This document shows, piece by piece, positions 1 through 9,180 of a DNA stretch of 54,885 nt (the stretch's first letter is position 1; the number at the start of each line of letters is the position of its first letter). The DNA comes from Chara braunii (Eukaryota; Streptophyta; Charophyceae; Charales; Characeae): contig BFEA01000102.1 in the NCBI GenBank assembly GCA_003427395.1, forward strand, positions 2,555,632 to 2,610,516, read 5' to 3'. A program made the position numbers and the translations under genes. The notes under the pieces were generated by a model. That model saw only the letters and a program-made list of their open reading frames with translations. It ran no database searches and was not told the DNA's origin.

Positions 1-37
<37 letters not shown>

Positions 38-88
38 GCACACACACACACGCACACACACACACACACTCACGCACGCACACATACA
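1..88. repeat. (CA)n microsatellite
   Basis: Almost pure CA dinucleotide repeat with occasional CG interruptions, beginning at the window edge. Confidence 0.95.
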
Positions 89-2336
89 CTCATTCACACA
101 TGCATGCAAACAGAACCATCATCCTGTTTAACTTGGTTTGGCCATGCTCACACCAGCACATCGCAATTCAGAAAAGCAGTAACCAACCCTATCAGCACCT
201 TCAGCCAGTAGCCCTGGCGGAAGTATATAGTCACAGGGGAGCACGAGGACATGATGTTCGTATTCAGTCGTCCGGACCACGAACGGAAACAAATTAGATG
301 GAAAGTCAAATCGAATAGTCAACTCACCACTTCTTGCTCGGTTTGTATCCAATCCAAGAGAGACCCAACAGCTCTGTATCAAATACACACAGAGAATTAC
401 CCAAAATCCCAACAGCCAAACACAACAGACGACACAAGACGAACATTCAAAGCAAAAGCAATTCTAAGTTAACAATCAGATAAAATGCCACATCCGTCAC
501 ATCAATGTCGTCCAAACTCACTCCAGATTAAAAACAACAGCAACTACCGTCTTCCCCCAAACACAATGCACCCTCATTTTCACTGTATCGGGCCGCAAAC
601 ATACCTTGTGTACATTCATTTTCAGGGTACGTTATGTTCGGGGGACGGTAGCTCACTTACGATTGCTGTTCCCTAATCCTCTTTGTTTCTCACTTACGAT
701 GTGTTCTGGAACAAGGGTAATCAATTCCTTAACTCATATATCTAAACAAATCCTTAAACCATCCACTACCTCCGAGCCTGGTTTTGCCGAGAGGTGGAGT
801 CCAACCGCACACCAACGGGGTGCCGAAGCGCCAGCGCAGCATTTCAGTTTTCTGGCTGGCTGGCACCGCCAGCCTTTCTGGTCCAGTAGCGCCCAGCCTC
901 TGCAGGGCTCCAAAGAACGCGGAGTAGGCTACTTTTAAGACTCAGCGCCGCAGCCTGGAAGCTAGTGGTGGTTTAATCTGCAAAGAATAACCCTGATCTA
1001 AACAGAAGAATTAACCCAGAATTAACCCAGAATTAATCCAGAATTAACCCATTTCGTCCCCTCTGCAACCCAAAGCCAACCCTGCAGAAAAATCGCGTGC
1101 ATACGACTGATCGGGCTCAAATCTATGGTCAACGATTGGTTTACTGCTGCGCCATGGAGAATACACTGCACATAAGTTGGGAGCCTTCAACAGTCCCCTT
1201 TCTTTTCCTCCGTGCAGCAGTAGGGGCTCGCTCCAGACATAGGGGCTCGCTCCACTAAACAACACTACCAAATGCATTTGAGCCCTTTCCGAACCAAATG
1301 CATTCAAAATGCTGGAGTCGTCCGAATGCACCTGGGGCAGAGAGTGTGTCCAAATGCGGATATAGAGTGCTGTATAGTTGTGCGAGGCCCATACGCTGCT
1401 ATGGTCCAAAGAGTTATGCACATGCTCCAGCTACCTACCATGTCCTTGAAATCCGACATCTCGTATGACTGATGCACACTGCACAGTTCACACCCATTAA
1501 ACCACAGGATAAAGATACGATATAGTCTTTTCAGACTTGCAAAGTTCATAATAACAAACTCCCATAGATATAATCCCAGAATGTATGGTACTTGTGGTGG
1601 GTAATTACGCCATGAGCCCGAAAGACTGCTCTACTGGATTCTCTCGACGTCGATTACACACTGCCCGTCAAACCATGGTAAATAGAAAGAATATTAATGC
1701 CAATTGAGTTAATGTTACTTGCTGTCAATTTGAACTTTTTAGCCACCCAGCACATTGCACAAACCACAGATAAAGATCACCCATACCTGTACCAGACAAA
1801 AAAAAAAAGAAAAGGCAAAAAAAAGTTGAAAACACAGATACAGATCTGATATAGCCAATTTAGACTTGCAAAGTGGATAATAACATCCACCCTTGTCATG
1901 ATTCAATCCAACAAGAAATGACCTGTTAAAAGATAAAAGAGACGCATCGAAAACAAAGGGGAAAACAAGAAAAACTGTGCCCGTTGTTAGCGTGACAGAT
2001 GCAAGAAGAAACGGCAGGGGGTTGGGAAAGGGAAGGGAGGAAAGGGGGGGGGGGGGCAGGGGGAAAAGTTCACTCACTTCAGCGCTGCCACTCTGACACG
2101 GCTGCTGTCTTTGTCACGCAGCCCGTTAACAAAAATAGCATGCAGTGTGACAAATTGAGGCCTCAGCATATCCCCAACCGTCTCCGTCAAAGAAGAAAAG
2201 AGGATAAGTGCCACCTGTACAACCACGATGACAGAAGAATACAAGATGTAATCAGTTTATAATTATTTAAATTAATAGTCGTTAGGACACCCATCTGTCA
2301 GGAGGAGCTTTCAACCTCGACGGATCAAAGTTGCCA
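89..2336. other. Intronic repeat-rich DNA, no gene recognised
   Basis: This lies inside what should be a later intron of the minus-strand importin-4 gene. It holds a short tandem repeat of the type AATTAACCCAG (about 1012-1048) and a doubled GGGGCTCGCTCCA motif at about 1205-1255 that resembles the ends of the MITE-1 family. Two diverged copies of a motif around GATATAG..TTTAGACTTGCAAAGT lie near 1515-1545 and 1848-1880, and there is a G-run at about 2046-2056. I see no coding exon; the next importin-4 exon (expected to start with a phase-0 Val-Ala-Leu type block) was not found. Confidence 0.4.
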
Positions 2337-2885
2337 CTTGACAATTCCCAGTCTAGATACAGTAAGCAAGAATGCCCAGTCATTATAGCTGTACTTAGCA
2401 CAATTTCCAGTCTAGATACAGCGATAATGGTCCCTGCACAATGTACAGTCTAGAGATTACAAGAGACGGACATGCATTAAAATTGAAACGATTTATAGCT
2501 GTATTCAGCTAGGCTACCAGAGTGGCCTGGGGTCACTTGACCAGCCGGGCCAAAAATCATCAAAAAAATAAAAATAAAAAAAAGATAAAAATTATTCTAA
2601 ATTTGATGAAGAATTTCGATGTGACCCTGAGGCAAAAGAGAGCAATAATGGTCCCCTAGCTGGTAGCCTAGGTATTCAGCACAATTTCCAGTCTAGATAC
2701 AGCAATAATGGTCCCTGCACAATTTACAGCCCAGAGATAAAAAGAGACGGACATGCATTAAAATTGGAATGATTTATAGCTGTACTTAGCACACTTTCCA
2801 GTGTAGATACAGCGATAATGGTCCCTGCACAATTTACAGTCTAGAGATTACAAGAGAGGGACATCCGCCAAAATTGGCACGACAC
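2337..2885. repeat. 110-bp tandem array interrupted by a MITE
   Basis: Units start with CACAATTTCCAGTCTAGATA and run 110 bp (2399-2508, 2680-2789), followed by a partial third unit from 2790; a partial unit precedes at 2337-2398. Each unit carries an imperfect inverted pair (CATTATAGCTGTA / TACAGCGATAATG), the same core as the MITE-2 hairpins elsewhere in the window. The array may therefore have grown from a tandemly amplified MITE-2 relative (inference). Confidence 0.8.
2509..2671. mobile_element. hAT-like non-autonomous MITE, 163 bp
   Basis: The ends are a perfect 12-bp terminal inverted repeat, CTAGGCTACCAG / CTGGTAGCCTAG. The element is flanked by an exact 8-bp target duplication, GTATTCAG (2501-2508 and 2672-2679). 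Neighbouring tandem units (for example at the 2789/2790 junction) show the uninterrupted site. An 8-bp duplication with short TIRs is the hallmark of hAT elements; the interior is AT-rich and non-coding. Confidence 0.85.
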
Positions 2886-2988
2886 AAAGAAAGAAGATTC
2901 GCATAGTCCCTGCGCAAGGGTGCCACACATAAATTGAGGAATGGTGCAAACTTTTAGCCATGCTTTTGGACCTTTCGGTGGCATTCAA

Positions 2989-3470
2989 AACAAAAACAAC
3001 AACAACAACGAAAGATACAGCAATAATGACCAGGCGATCTATTCGGGTGAAAGCGGTAGCACACAAATGCACACCACAATCACGACACCATCCTTCTCTG
3101 GATTCCGCACATGGGCCTCCTAACCGCAGAAGGATTCTGCTTTCCTCAGAAACACCATCTCTGATTTTTCATTTTTTCATTTTTTTTAATTTTTTTTTGG
3201 CTTTGCATGGTGGACGAAAAACATTTGCATAGTAAACAACAACAACGAAAGACACAGCAATAATGACCAGGCGATCTCTTCGGGTGAAAACGGTAGCACA
3301 CAAATGCACACCACAATCACGACACCATCCTTCTCTGGATTCCGCACATGGACCTCCTGACCGCAGAAGGTTTCTGCTTTCCTCAGAAACACCATCTCTG
3401 ATTTTTTTTATTTTTCATTTTTTCCATTTTTTTTTTTTGCTTTGCATGGGAGACGAAGAACATTTGCATA
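2989..3470. repeat. Tandem duplication, period about 238 bp
   Basis: Two copies, about 95% identical outside their T-tracts. Each runs from an AAC-rich stretch through CAGCAATAATGACCAGGCGA to a T-rich tract and a GCTTTGCATGG motif. The CAGCAATAATGACC part resembles the MITE-2 core. No coding capacity is evident. Confidence 0.85.
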
Positions 3471-3860
3471 GTTAATTATAGAATAGTAATGCATGTATTT
3501 TCTATTTTTTATTTTTTTAACAAGTCCTTATGACCCTGGCTCCATGTCCATTCTGGAGAGCATCAGTCCGGTTTCTATTCCCCCGGCATTGATTGCATCA
3601 ATATACCCACACACGCTCCCTTCCGTCTGGTCGAAGGGACCCTGATCAGCATTGATTGCTCCACAGATAGTAAGGCAAGTGGGATTTTTTATTTTTTATT
3701 TTTATTTTTGGCATGTGGGGTTTAGGCAGAGCATTCGACTGAAAAATTGCATTGTCACAAGCTGTCTTGTAATTTCTTATATCGCATTGACAACAAAAGG
3801 TGTAGCAATCTCGCACTTCTATAAATAGATAGTAGATACGAGTTAACGAGAATCTCTCAC
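3471..3860. other. Intron sequence, nothing recognised
   Basis: T-rich low-complexity patches at about 3505-3520 and 3685-3708. No exon or repeat family was identified. The stretch begins immediately 3' of the importin-4 exon 2 donor (minus strand), so it is the start of a second intron that must exceed 3.8 kb. Confidence 0.4.
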
Positions 3861-3993
3861 CTCCCTATGCTCTTCCTGTGAGCTTTGACTGCACTCAAAC
3901 AGAAATGGGAGCAGTCCTGGCCACTGACCAGATGGCACACAATGCTTTGCAATTATGCTGACAACATCAGCACTTGCGCGCCTTACACGTGAG
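3861..3993 (-). CDS. IMB4: Importin-4 (importin-beta family), exon 2
   Basis: Second coding exon of the importin-4 gene whose first exon lies at 7509-7780. On the minus strand an acceptor (GAATGCAG) precedes the exon at 3994-3995 and a donor (GAG|GTGAGA) follows at 3860. The 133 bp encode 44 residues including VRRASADVVSIIAKHC and LLPFLFECSQSSQEEHRE. These match the second HEAT helices of plant importin-4/Kap123 proteins (family pattern VRRASANVVSIVAKY...LLPFLFQCSQS). Exon 1 ends in phase 2 (AG) and this exon begins with C, which restores a serine codon exactly as the family alignment expects. It ends in phase 0. The remaining exons (about 900 residues in the family) lie beyond the left edge. 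Confidence 0.88.
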
Positions 3994-4129
3994 CTGCATT
4001 CACCATACAACAAGGAGGAGAAAGACAAAAGAGACGGTTATTAAAACTAACACAGTCGTTTCAAGCAGCGAATTGCGTCTTCGAGAACAGTGTTATTTGC
4101 AGCAGGTTCCTTCTTTTCAGCCACAGTCA

Positions 4130-4850
4130 GGTTAAGTCCCCCCACAAACGAGGGGTGAAAAAGGGTTAAGTCCTCCACAAAGAGAGGGGTGAAAAATAAA
4201 ACAGCAAAAGAGCAGGAGAGGAGACAAACCGAAGTACCCTCCGAATTAAGAAGCAAAAGCGGCCAATGAAATTTGGAAACATAATAGGAAAGTTTTCTTT
4301 GAGGAATGCAAAATAGGAAAGTTTTCTTTGAGGAATGAAAACATCCCGCGAATAGAACGCATTGGCATTCCTCGATCAGAACGAATTGGGTATATGATGT
4401 AGTACTGCAAAAATATGGAGGAGGAATCAGACTGCCGCTCCCCAAAATTCGTCGAAAACATCCGTCGAAAAGAACGCCCGACTTGCCTCGAATACAACGC
4501 CGGGGGAATAGGAACCGGACTGACGCTCCCCAAAAAAATGGATATGGAGCCAGGACCATAAGGACCTGTTTTATTATTAAAAAAATAAGAAAAGGAATAC
4601 GAAAATTCTCTTTGAGGAATGCAACATCCCTCGAATAGAGCGCCCAAAAAAAAAAAAAAAAAAAAAACGAAAAGAACGCCGGAGATTTCCTCAAACAGAA
4701 CACATTGGCATTCCCCAAATGCCAATGTGCTCTGTTTGAGGAATAGGAAGTTTTCGTTGAGGGAATGCCACATCCCTCGAATAGAACGCATTGGCATTCC
4801 TCGAATAGAACGCATTGGCATTCCTCAAAGAGAACGCCATGGTTCACAGC
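4130..4850. repeat. Cluster of short tandem repeats
   Basis: About 36-bp units around GGGTTAAGTCC...GAGGGGTGAAAAA at 4130-4195. Two 30-bp units containing GGAAAGTTTTCTTTGAGGAA at 4286-4340. About 24-bp units containing GGCATTCCTCGAATAGAACG at 4765-4850, with related single copies at 4340-4390 and 4690-4730, some inverted. There is an A-run at 4648-4668. Confidence 0.75.
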
Positions 4851-5218
4851 TGTAAATCGGATGCTGAGAAATGGATCGATCAAGCACAGAACCAAAGGTG
4901 TGCTTAACCTTGTCGCCTGAGGCCATACCCCGTCGGCGACTGTAATCACGGTCAAATACACGCCACACATATCGACGAGGTCGTTTGGCACCTCATCCAT
5001 CACCTTGGGGAACTTAATACTATAATATGCAGGAGCGAAACTGGATATATGCTGGGAACTCCGACCAACTGACAAATCTGTCGGTGCGGATAATCAGCAG
5101 GGAAGGATATCATACATGTGTTGATATCGCGTCAGTGCATCCTAAATGAGCGAAACTTTTCACCATAACTCTCCAACTCCTTGTATAAGCTCAACCTTCT
5201 CTCACCACGCCTCTTACT

Positions 5219-5220
<2 letters not shown>

Positions 5221-5292
<72 letters not shown>

Positions 5293-5455
5293 AGACACAC
5301 ACACACATGCGCGCGCCCGTGCTTCAACTGTGAGCTTTCTCGATGACCAAGTCTCTCTCTCTGTCTCTCTCTGAATCTCTCTGTCTCTCTCTGTCTCTAA
5401 CACACACGCACATGCACGTGCGCGTGCCCGTGCTTCAACTGTGAGCATTCTCGAT
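5221..5455. repeat. (TC)n(AC)n tracts in a 105-bp duplication
   Basis: A compound (TC)n/(AC)n microsatellite is followed by GCCCGTGCTTCAACTGTGAG. The same arrangement recurs about 105 bp later with a shorter, interrupted TC tract. Both copies end CTCGATGACCA. Confidence 0.9.
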
Positions 5456-6000
5456 GACCAACACTATAAAAAACTTAATAAAAGAGAAAAGCTGGCGAAT
5501 TCTTTTTATCAGTAAAGATCAGACGAGTACACCAGGCTGTAGGGGAACCGCGCGATCGCAAAACCAAGTGTTACGTAATTATCAATCAAGTGCATAGAAG
5601 CCCCGTAAGAGGCTTTCTTGTGTGCATGAGGCCTCTACTCCGCAAATGCACTGGATTTCGTTTGATGCACGTTTACCTCTACACAGATATTGTGCCTGAC
5701 AACAGCCTGGCGAATCGACTTCAGCACTAGCTTACCGCGTGTGATAAGCACGCCGGGAATACTTAGGATGAGTAGTAGGGACATAGTTAATACTTAGCAC
5801 ATGCAAGCCATGAACCTATGCACGTTTCTGCACGCTATAAGTATATGCGCCAGACTCGGAACTAACCTAACCAAGTACTAGGCCCAGATGCCTACCCGCG
5901 TAGCACGCCCGTCTATACAAAGCACTGGAGCTTACATCAACGAAATTCCCGATCCTAACATCCATAGGCACTTAGAACGCATTCAGCTTACAGGATGCAA

Positions 6001-6165
6001 CTCAGCATCAACTTAGCATCAACTTAGCACTGGCGCTTACACTGACGCCTCACGCTTATTAATAGTGTACAACTTAACTTCAACTTAGCATCAACTTAGC
6101 ATCAACTTAGCATCAACTGAGCATCAACTTAGCAATGGCGCTTCCACTGACGCCTGATGCGTATT
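6001..6165. repeat. 11-12-bp tandem repeat and duplicated flank
   Basis: CAACTTAGCAT units repeat two to three times at 6005-6028 and five times at 6080-6135. Each run is followed by a related 40-bp flank containing TGGCGCTT.CACTGACGCCT. Confidence 0.85.
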
Positions 6166-6204
6166 AATCTAGTACTACTGCACGCGAAGTTATGTCGACG
6201 TTTG

Positions 6205-6432
6205 TCCCTAGCAGATCCTTAATACGTGATACTCTAAGAGCATACTCCCACTCGAACTTTCAACGAGGAATTTGGCTGAAAAAGCGGTCACATAGGCTCT
6301 GGAAGGTGCCACTGTGTTCGTCCCTAGCAGATCCTTAGTACGTTTAACATACTCCCACAGAATCCCACTACAATTGTCCAGGTGGAATCTGGCGGAAAAA
6401 GCGGTCACATACGCCCTGAAAGGTTCCACTGT
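6205..6432. repeat. Diverged tandem duplication, about 111 bp
   Basis: Two copies of GTCCCTAGCAGATCCTTA...GGAAAAAGCGGTCACATA.. lie head to tail. The minus-strand reading stays open through both copies (repeated RAYVTAFSA peptide). The family is not recognised, and this may be chance in a duplicated non-coding unit. Confidence 0.65.
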
Positions 6433-6439
6433 GTGTACG

Positions 6440-6720
6440 GCCTTCGTTCGGAATTAGATTACCATTTACATCGTTCGCTATTCACTTACCACCATCTACA
6501 TAGTTCAGTATTTACTTAGGGCCTCGCTGTACTACTCTCGAAATGTGCAAAACGAGAGTGAATCTTCCTCTAGAATATGGAAAGATACACGGCCAAGATT
6601 TTTGTCTTTTGTGCATGGTGCAGCGAGGCCCTTAGTACCATCTACATAGTTCGCTATTTAATTACTAGTAGTACCATCGACATAGTTGGCTACTTACTTC
6701 GCCCTCGGATTACCATCCGC
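6440..6720. repeat. 30-bp tandem repeat split by MITE-1
   Basis: Degenerate units of ACCATCTACATAGTTCGCTA plus TTTACTTA recur five or six times. The MITE-1 element at 6519-6631 interrupts the array, so the array predates the insertion. Confidence 0.75.
6519..6631. mobile_element. MITE-1 copy A (PIF/Harbinger-like), 113 bp
   Basis: The terminal inverted repeats are GGGCCTCGCTG / CAGCGAGGCCC, flanked by a 3-bp duplication TTA (6516-6518 and 6632-6634). The interior carries ACGAGAGTGAATCTTCC and TTTTTGTCTTTTGTGCAT, shared with the copies at 14510, 28188, 32400 and 38084. A TWA target duplication with GGG-initial TIRs is typical of PIF/Harbinger (Tourist-like) MITEs. Confidence 0.85.
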
Positions 6721-7092
6721 ATACTTGGCTATTTCCACGTCTTATAAATCATTACCCCGCGAAATTGTGACAGCCAGTGCAGATCCTGAAGTTCGTTTTC
6801 GCACGTAAAAAAAAAAAAAAGACGAGTGCAGATCCAATGGATTCTCGAGAAACCCTAACTTAGCTTACTTTGTGCCTTCTGTTCATCCCTCCGCGTGGAG
6901 TGCCATCAATCACGACTTCCGAGCATGGGACAGCAAATTCCATAATGGACCTCGAATCTGTTTGGTTAATTTATCATCATCATGCTCTAATACGCTCCGT
7001 CTTTCACAGTGAGACAAGGCATACGTCCATCGCACAACAGGTTCCCAACATGCCCTAATCATCCGTACAAATCGATGCATACATCGTCTTCC

Positions 7093-7095
<3 letters not shown>

Positions 7096-7166
<71 letters not shown>
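7096..7166. repeat. (TC)n(AC)n microsatellite
   Basis: About 50 bases of TC dinucleotides followed by about 16 bases of AC, then a GA-rich segment. Confidence 0.95.
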
Positions 7167-7289
7167 GCGAGAGAGAGAGGGTGCACAGCTTTGAAACGTG
7201 CACACGCGCATCGACTTCAATAGCACCCACATCATGTCCCCGGCTTGCTCCTTTGGCGATGAAACAAGTTAATCGGTACTTAGGTTACA

Positions 7290-7291
<2 letters not shown>

Positions 7292-7346
<55 letters not shown>

Positions 7347-7347
7347 G
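7292..7347. repeat. (AC)n(AG)n microsatellite
   Basis: About 38 bases of AC followed by about 18 bases of AG, inside importin-4 intron 1. Confidence 0.95.
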
Positions 7348-7508
7348 ATGTGAGTTAGAAGCGAGGGGGGGGGGCGGGGGAGATGAGGAAAGCTGGGAAG
7401 TGGGGAATGGGCAATGGGTGCGCACGCCTTTCGGGTTTAATAGCATCGCGCCCACGCACTGCACACGGTTGCTCCTCCCATTGGCAACGAAAACATGCTA
7501 ATCAGTAC

Positions 7509-7780
7509 CTGGGTTCTTTAACGATGCTCTCGAGCAGGACATTTTTGGTGGATTCCTGAACATCGGCCCCGAGCTTCATCCAGTGTCCGGTGATTTTCTT
7601 CCTCAGCAGAACGGCCGCTAGCTGTCGCACGTTCTCGTGTACCGAAGAGCGAACGTGCGCCAGAAGCGCAGGCACTACCGTCGGATCCTTGGCCAAGTTG
7701 TTGATCTTCTCTTCCGCTCCCCGCCGTGCCTCATTGTCAGGAAGAAGCAGCTGACTCATCAACCCTTCGAGATGCTCCAT
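7509..7780 (-). CDS. IMB4: Importin-4 (importin-beta family), exon 1
   Basis: N-terminal exon of an importin-beta-type karyopherin. In other organisms importin-4/Kap123 carries ribosomal proteins and histones through the nuclear pore in a RanGTP-dependent manner. The 90 residues begin MEHLEGLMSQLLLPDNEARR and include KINNLAKDPTVVPALL and VRQLAAVLLRKKITGHWMKL, the signature of the importin-beta N-terminal (Ran-binding) HEAT region of plant importin-4. I chose the ATG at 7780 because it sits in an ideal Kozak context (GCCGCCATGG) and family proteins start close to this point; the open frame upstream has only non-ATG starts. The exon ends ..CCCAG|GTACTG in phase 2 and joins exon 2 at 3993 in frame. 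The gene is divergent from PFP-beta copy 1. The 3' part is missing from the window, so integrity cannot be judged. Confidence 0.9.
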
Positions 7781-9180
7781 GGCGGCTACTTCCCCACGTC
7801 CTCCTCCTCCCAATCACACTCCTCCCTCCGAACACGCTGGAAACCCCGCCTCGACGACAAACACAAGAGCGCACCCACACCCACTACTTCTCCCTTCCCC
7901 TTGTCAATTCTCACAATCGACCGACCGATCCCAGGCGTGCGACCGCCCACAAGTCGACCAAAGCCTTCTCGACGCCAACCTTCTTCCCCACACCTGTCTT
8001 CTCTTTCGTCTAGTCTCAGGAGAAAGCACACTGCGAAGCTCGTGTCCCAGGCCTTCAACCGGCTTCCACAGCCAACAGGTCAAAGAGAGAAAGAGAGAGA
8101 GGGAGCCGGTTGAGAGGGAAAGAGAGAGCACGAAGGGTGAGCTCCCGTTCCCTCACCGGCCGGTGCGCACTGCCTGCGCCGCGCCGACCCGACCCACACT
8201 CATCCAGTTTCGCGGCCAAGTCCCACACACAACTCTGTCGTTGGCCGCAATCATGGAAGGGAAGACGGAGAGAGAAAGGGAGAGAGAGGGCGGGGGCAGT
8301 GGCTCGTTCCGCAAGGAGAGTGCAGCAAAGCATGCAGGGTAGCCCTGCCGGTAGGAAGAGATTTGGTGGGCTGCTCCGCTAGAGCGCACGCCTGCACCAG
8401 CAGCCGTCGCCGATCTTCGATCGGTGGCACCGGTCAGTATCCCCCCCCCCCCCCCTTTGCCTTGTATAACCGGGATCGTCCCCCCCTTTTCCACTACACT
8501 GGTCCCCGCAAAAACCTGAAAGGGCTATTTTCTCACGTCCCGAGGAACATCAGCGGGCAAGCGCGCCGCCGCGAGAACAGACCCACAATGGACGCGCAAG
8601 GGTCCAAAAGCACCCCGCTCGAAATGCGAAGGGGTAGAAAAAAAATCTGAGTCACAGTAGCCCCGCCAAATTACCGAGCCGAAACCGAATCCCAGCGCGT
8701 CTGCGGATCTTGCGCGGATCTTCGCGCCCGCCTATCGCTGCCAAACGACGCTTCGACCGTCCCTGCCAAATTGTTTGGCCCCGCCGTCGCTGCCGTGAAT
8801 GGTTGGACGTTCCGCCAATTCGCGCGGCCAATGCCCAGTCAGCAGTCGCATGGGAGCGGGGGACCGAAAAGTTCCGCCAATTCGCCGGCGGGCGAGAACT
8901 CCCTGCAGCGCGCCGCCGTGTGCTTCGTGCTCAGCGCAAAATCAGCGCACACGAAGCAGCTATAATCGGGCTGGGAGACTCTAGATCCCCGTGGAGATCA
9001 GCTTCGCTCGCCACACGAGAGCCAGTGGGTTTGCGGGGGAGGTTGCGCGGTGCGAAGGAGCGGCGGTCTTCGCTGGGCTTTTCGAAGGCGGTCGTGCGTG
9101 CTCCGCCATATCCCAGAAGGTCGCGCGCTTGTTCGTCTGCACTACTACTCGTGCCACATCTCTTGACCAGCAAGCCGACC
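7781..9180. promoter_or_regulatory. Divergent upstream region of importin-4 and PFP-beta
   Basis: A 1.4-kb GC-rich interval between two divergent start codons. It should contain the 5' UTRs and promoters of both genes. It includes a GA-rich tract (8080-8125), a C-run (about 8440-8455), and from about 8655 to 9180 a block that is 80-90% identical to the sequence upstream of PFP-beta copy 2 (37551-38066). The reading frame is open upstream of the PFP ATG and partly conserved between copies (RAPPYPR, SRACSSALLL). No conserved upstream ATG supports an N-terminal extension, so I treat it as 5' UTR. No TATA box was identified with confidence. Confidence 0.6.

Larger units (their letters stand above)
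3994..7508 (-). other. Importin-4 intron 1 (3.5 kb), repeat-filled
   Basis: The donor CCCAG|GTACTG at 7508 and the acceptor at 3994 define a 3,515-bp intron. It contains short tandem repeats (4130-4340; 24-bp units at 4765-4850), (TC)n(AC)n tracts, a 105-bp duplication, a MITE-1 copy, a roughly 111-bp duplication and stretches with nothing recognisable (4850-5140, 5460-6000, 6730-7080). Open reading frames across 4047-5075 (minus) are made mostly of repeat translation, and I do not consider them genes. Confidence 0.75.

Noticed and set aside
4047-5075. 342-codon minus-strand frame in importin-4 intron 1
   Set aside because: Most of it translates short tandem repeats and a poly-T run; the non-repeat ends have no family resemblance and exon 1 splices directly to exon 2.
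5191-5448. Open frames over TC/AC microsatellites (also 7009-7501, 16059-16310, 24190-24750)
   Set aside because: Low-complexity translation products (poly-SL, TH, RE), not genes.
7781-7813. Upstream extension of importin-4 to 7813
   Set aside because: It begins at a non-ATG codon, whereas the ATG at 7780 has a perfect Kozak context and fits family length.
8710-9180. In-frame N-terminal extension of PFP-beta copy 1 (and 37551-37904 for copy 2)
   Set aside because: The frame is open and partly conserved between the copies, but no shared upstream ATG exists, homology to the family starts at the ATG at 9181 / 37550, and GC-rich DNA often lacks stops.
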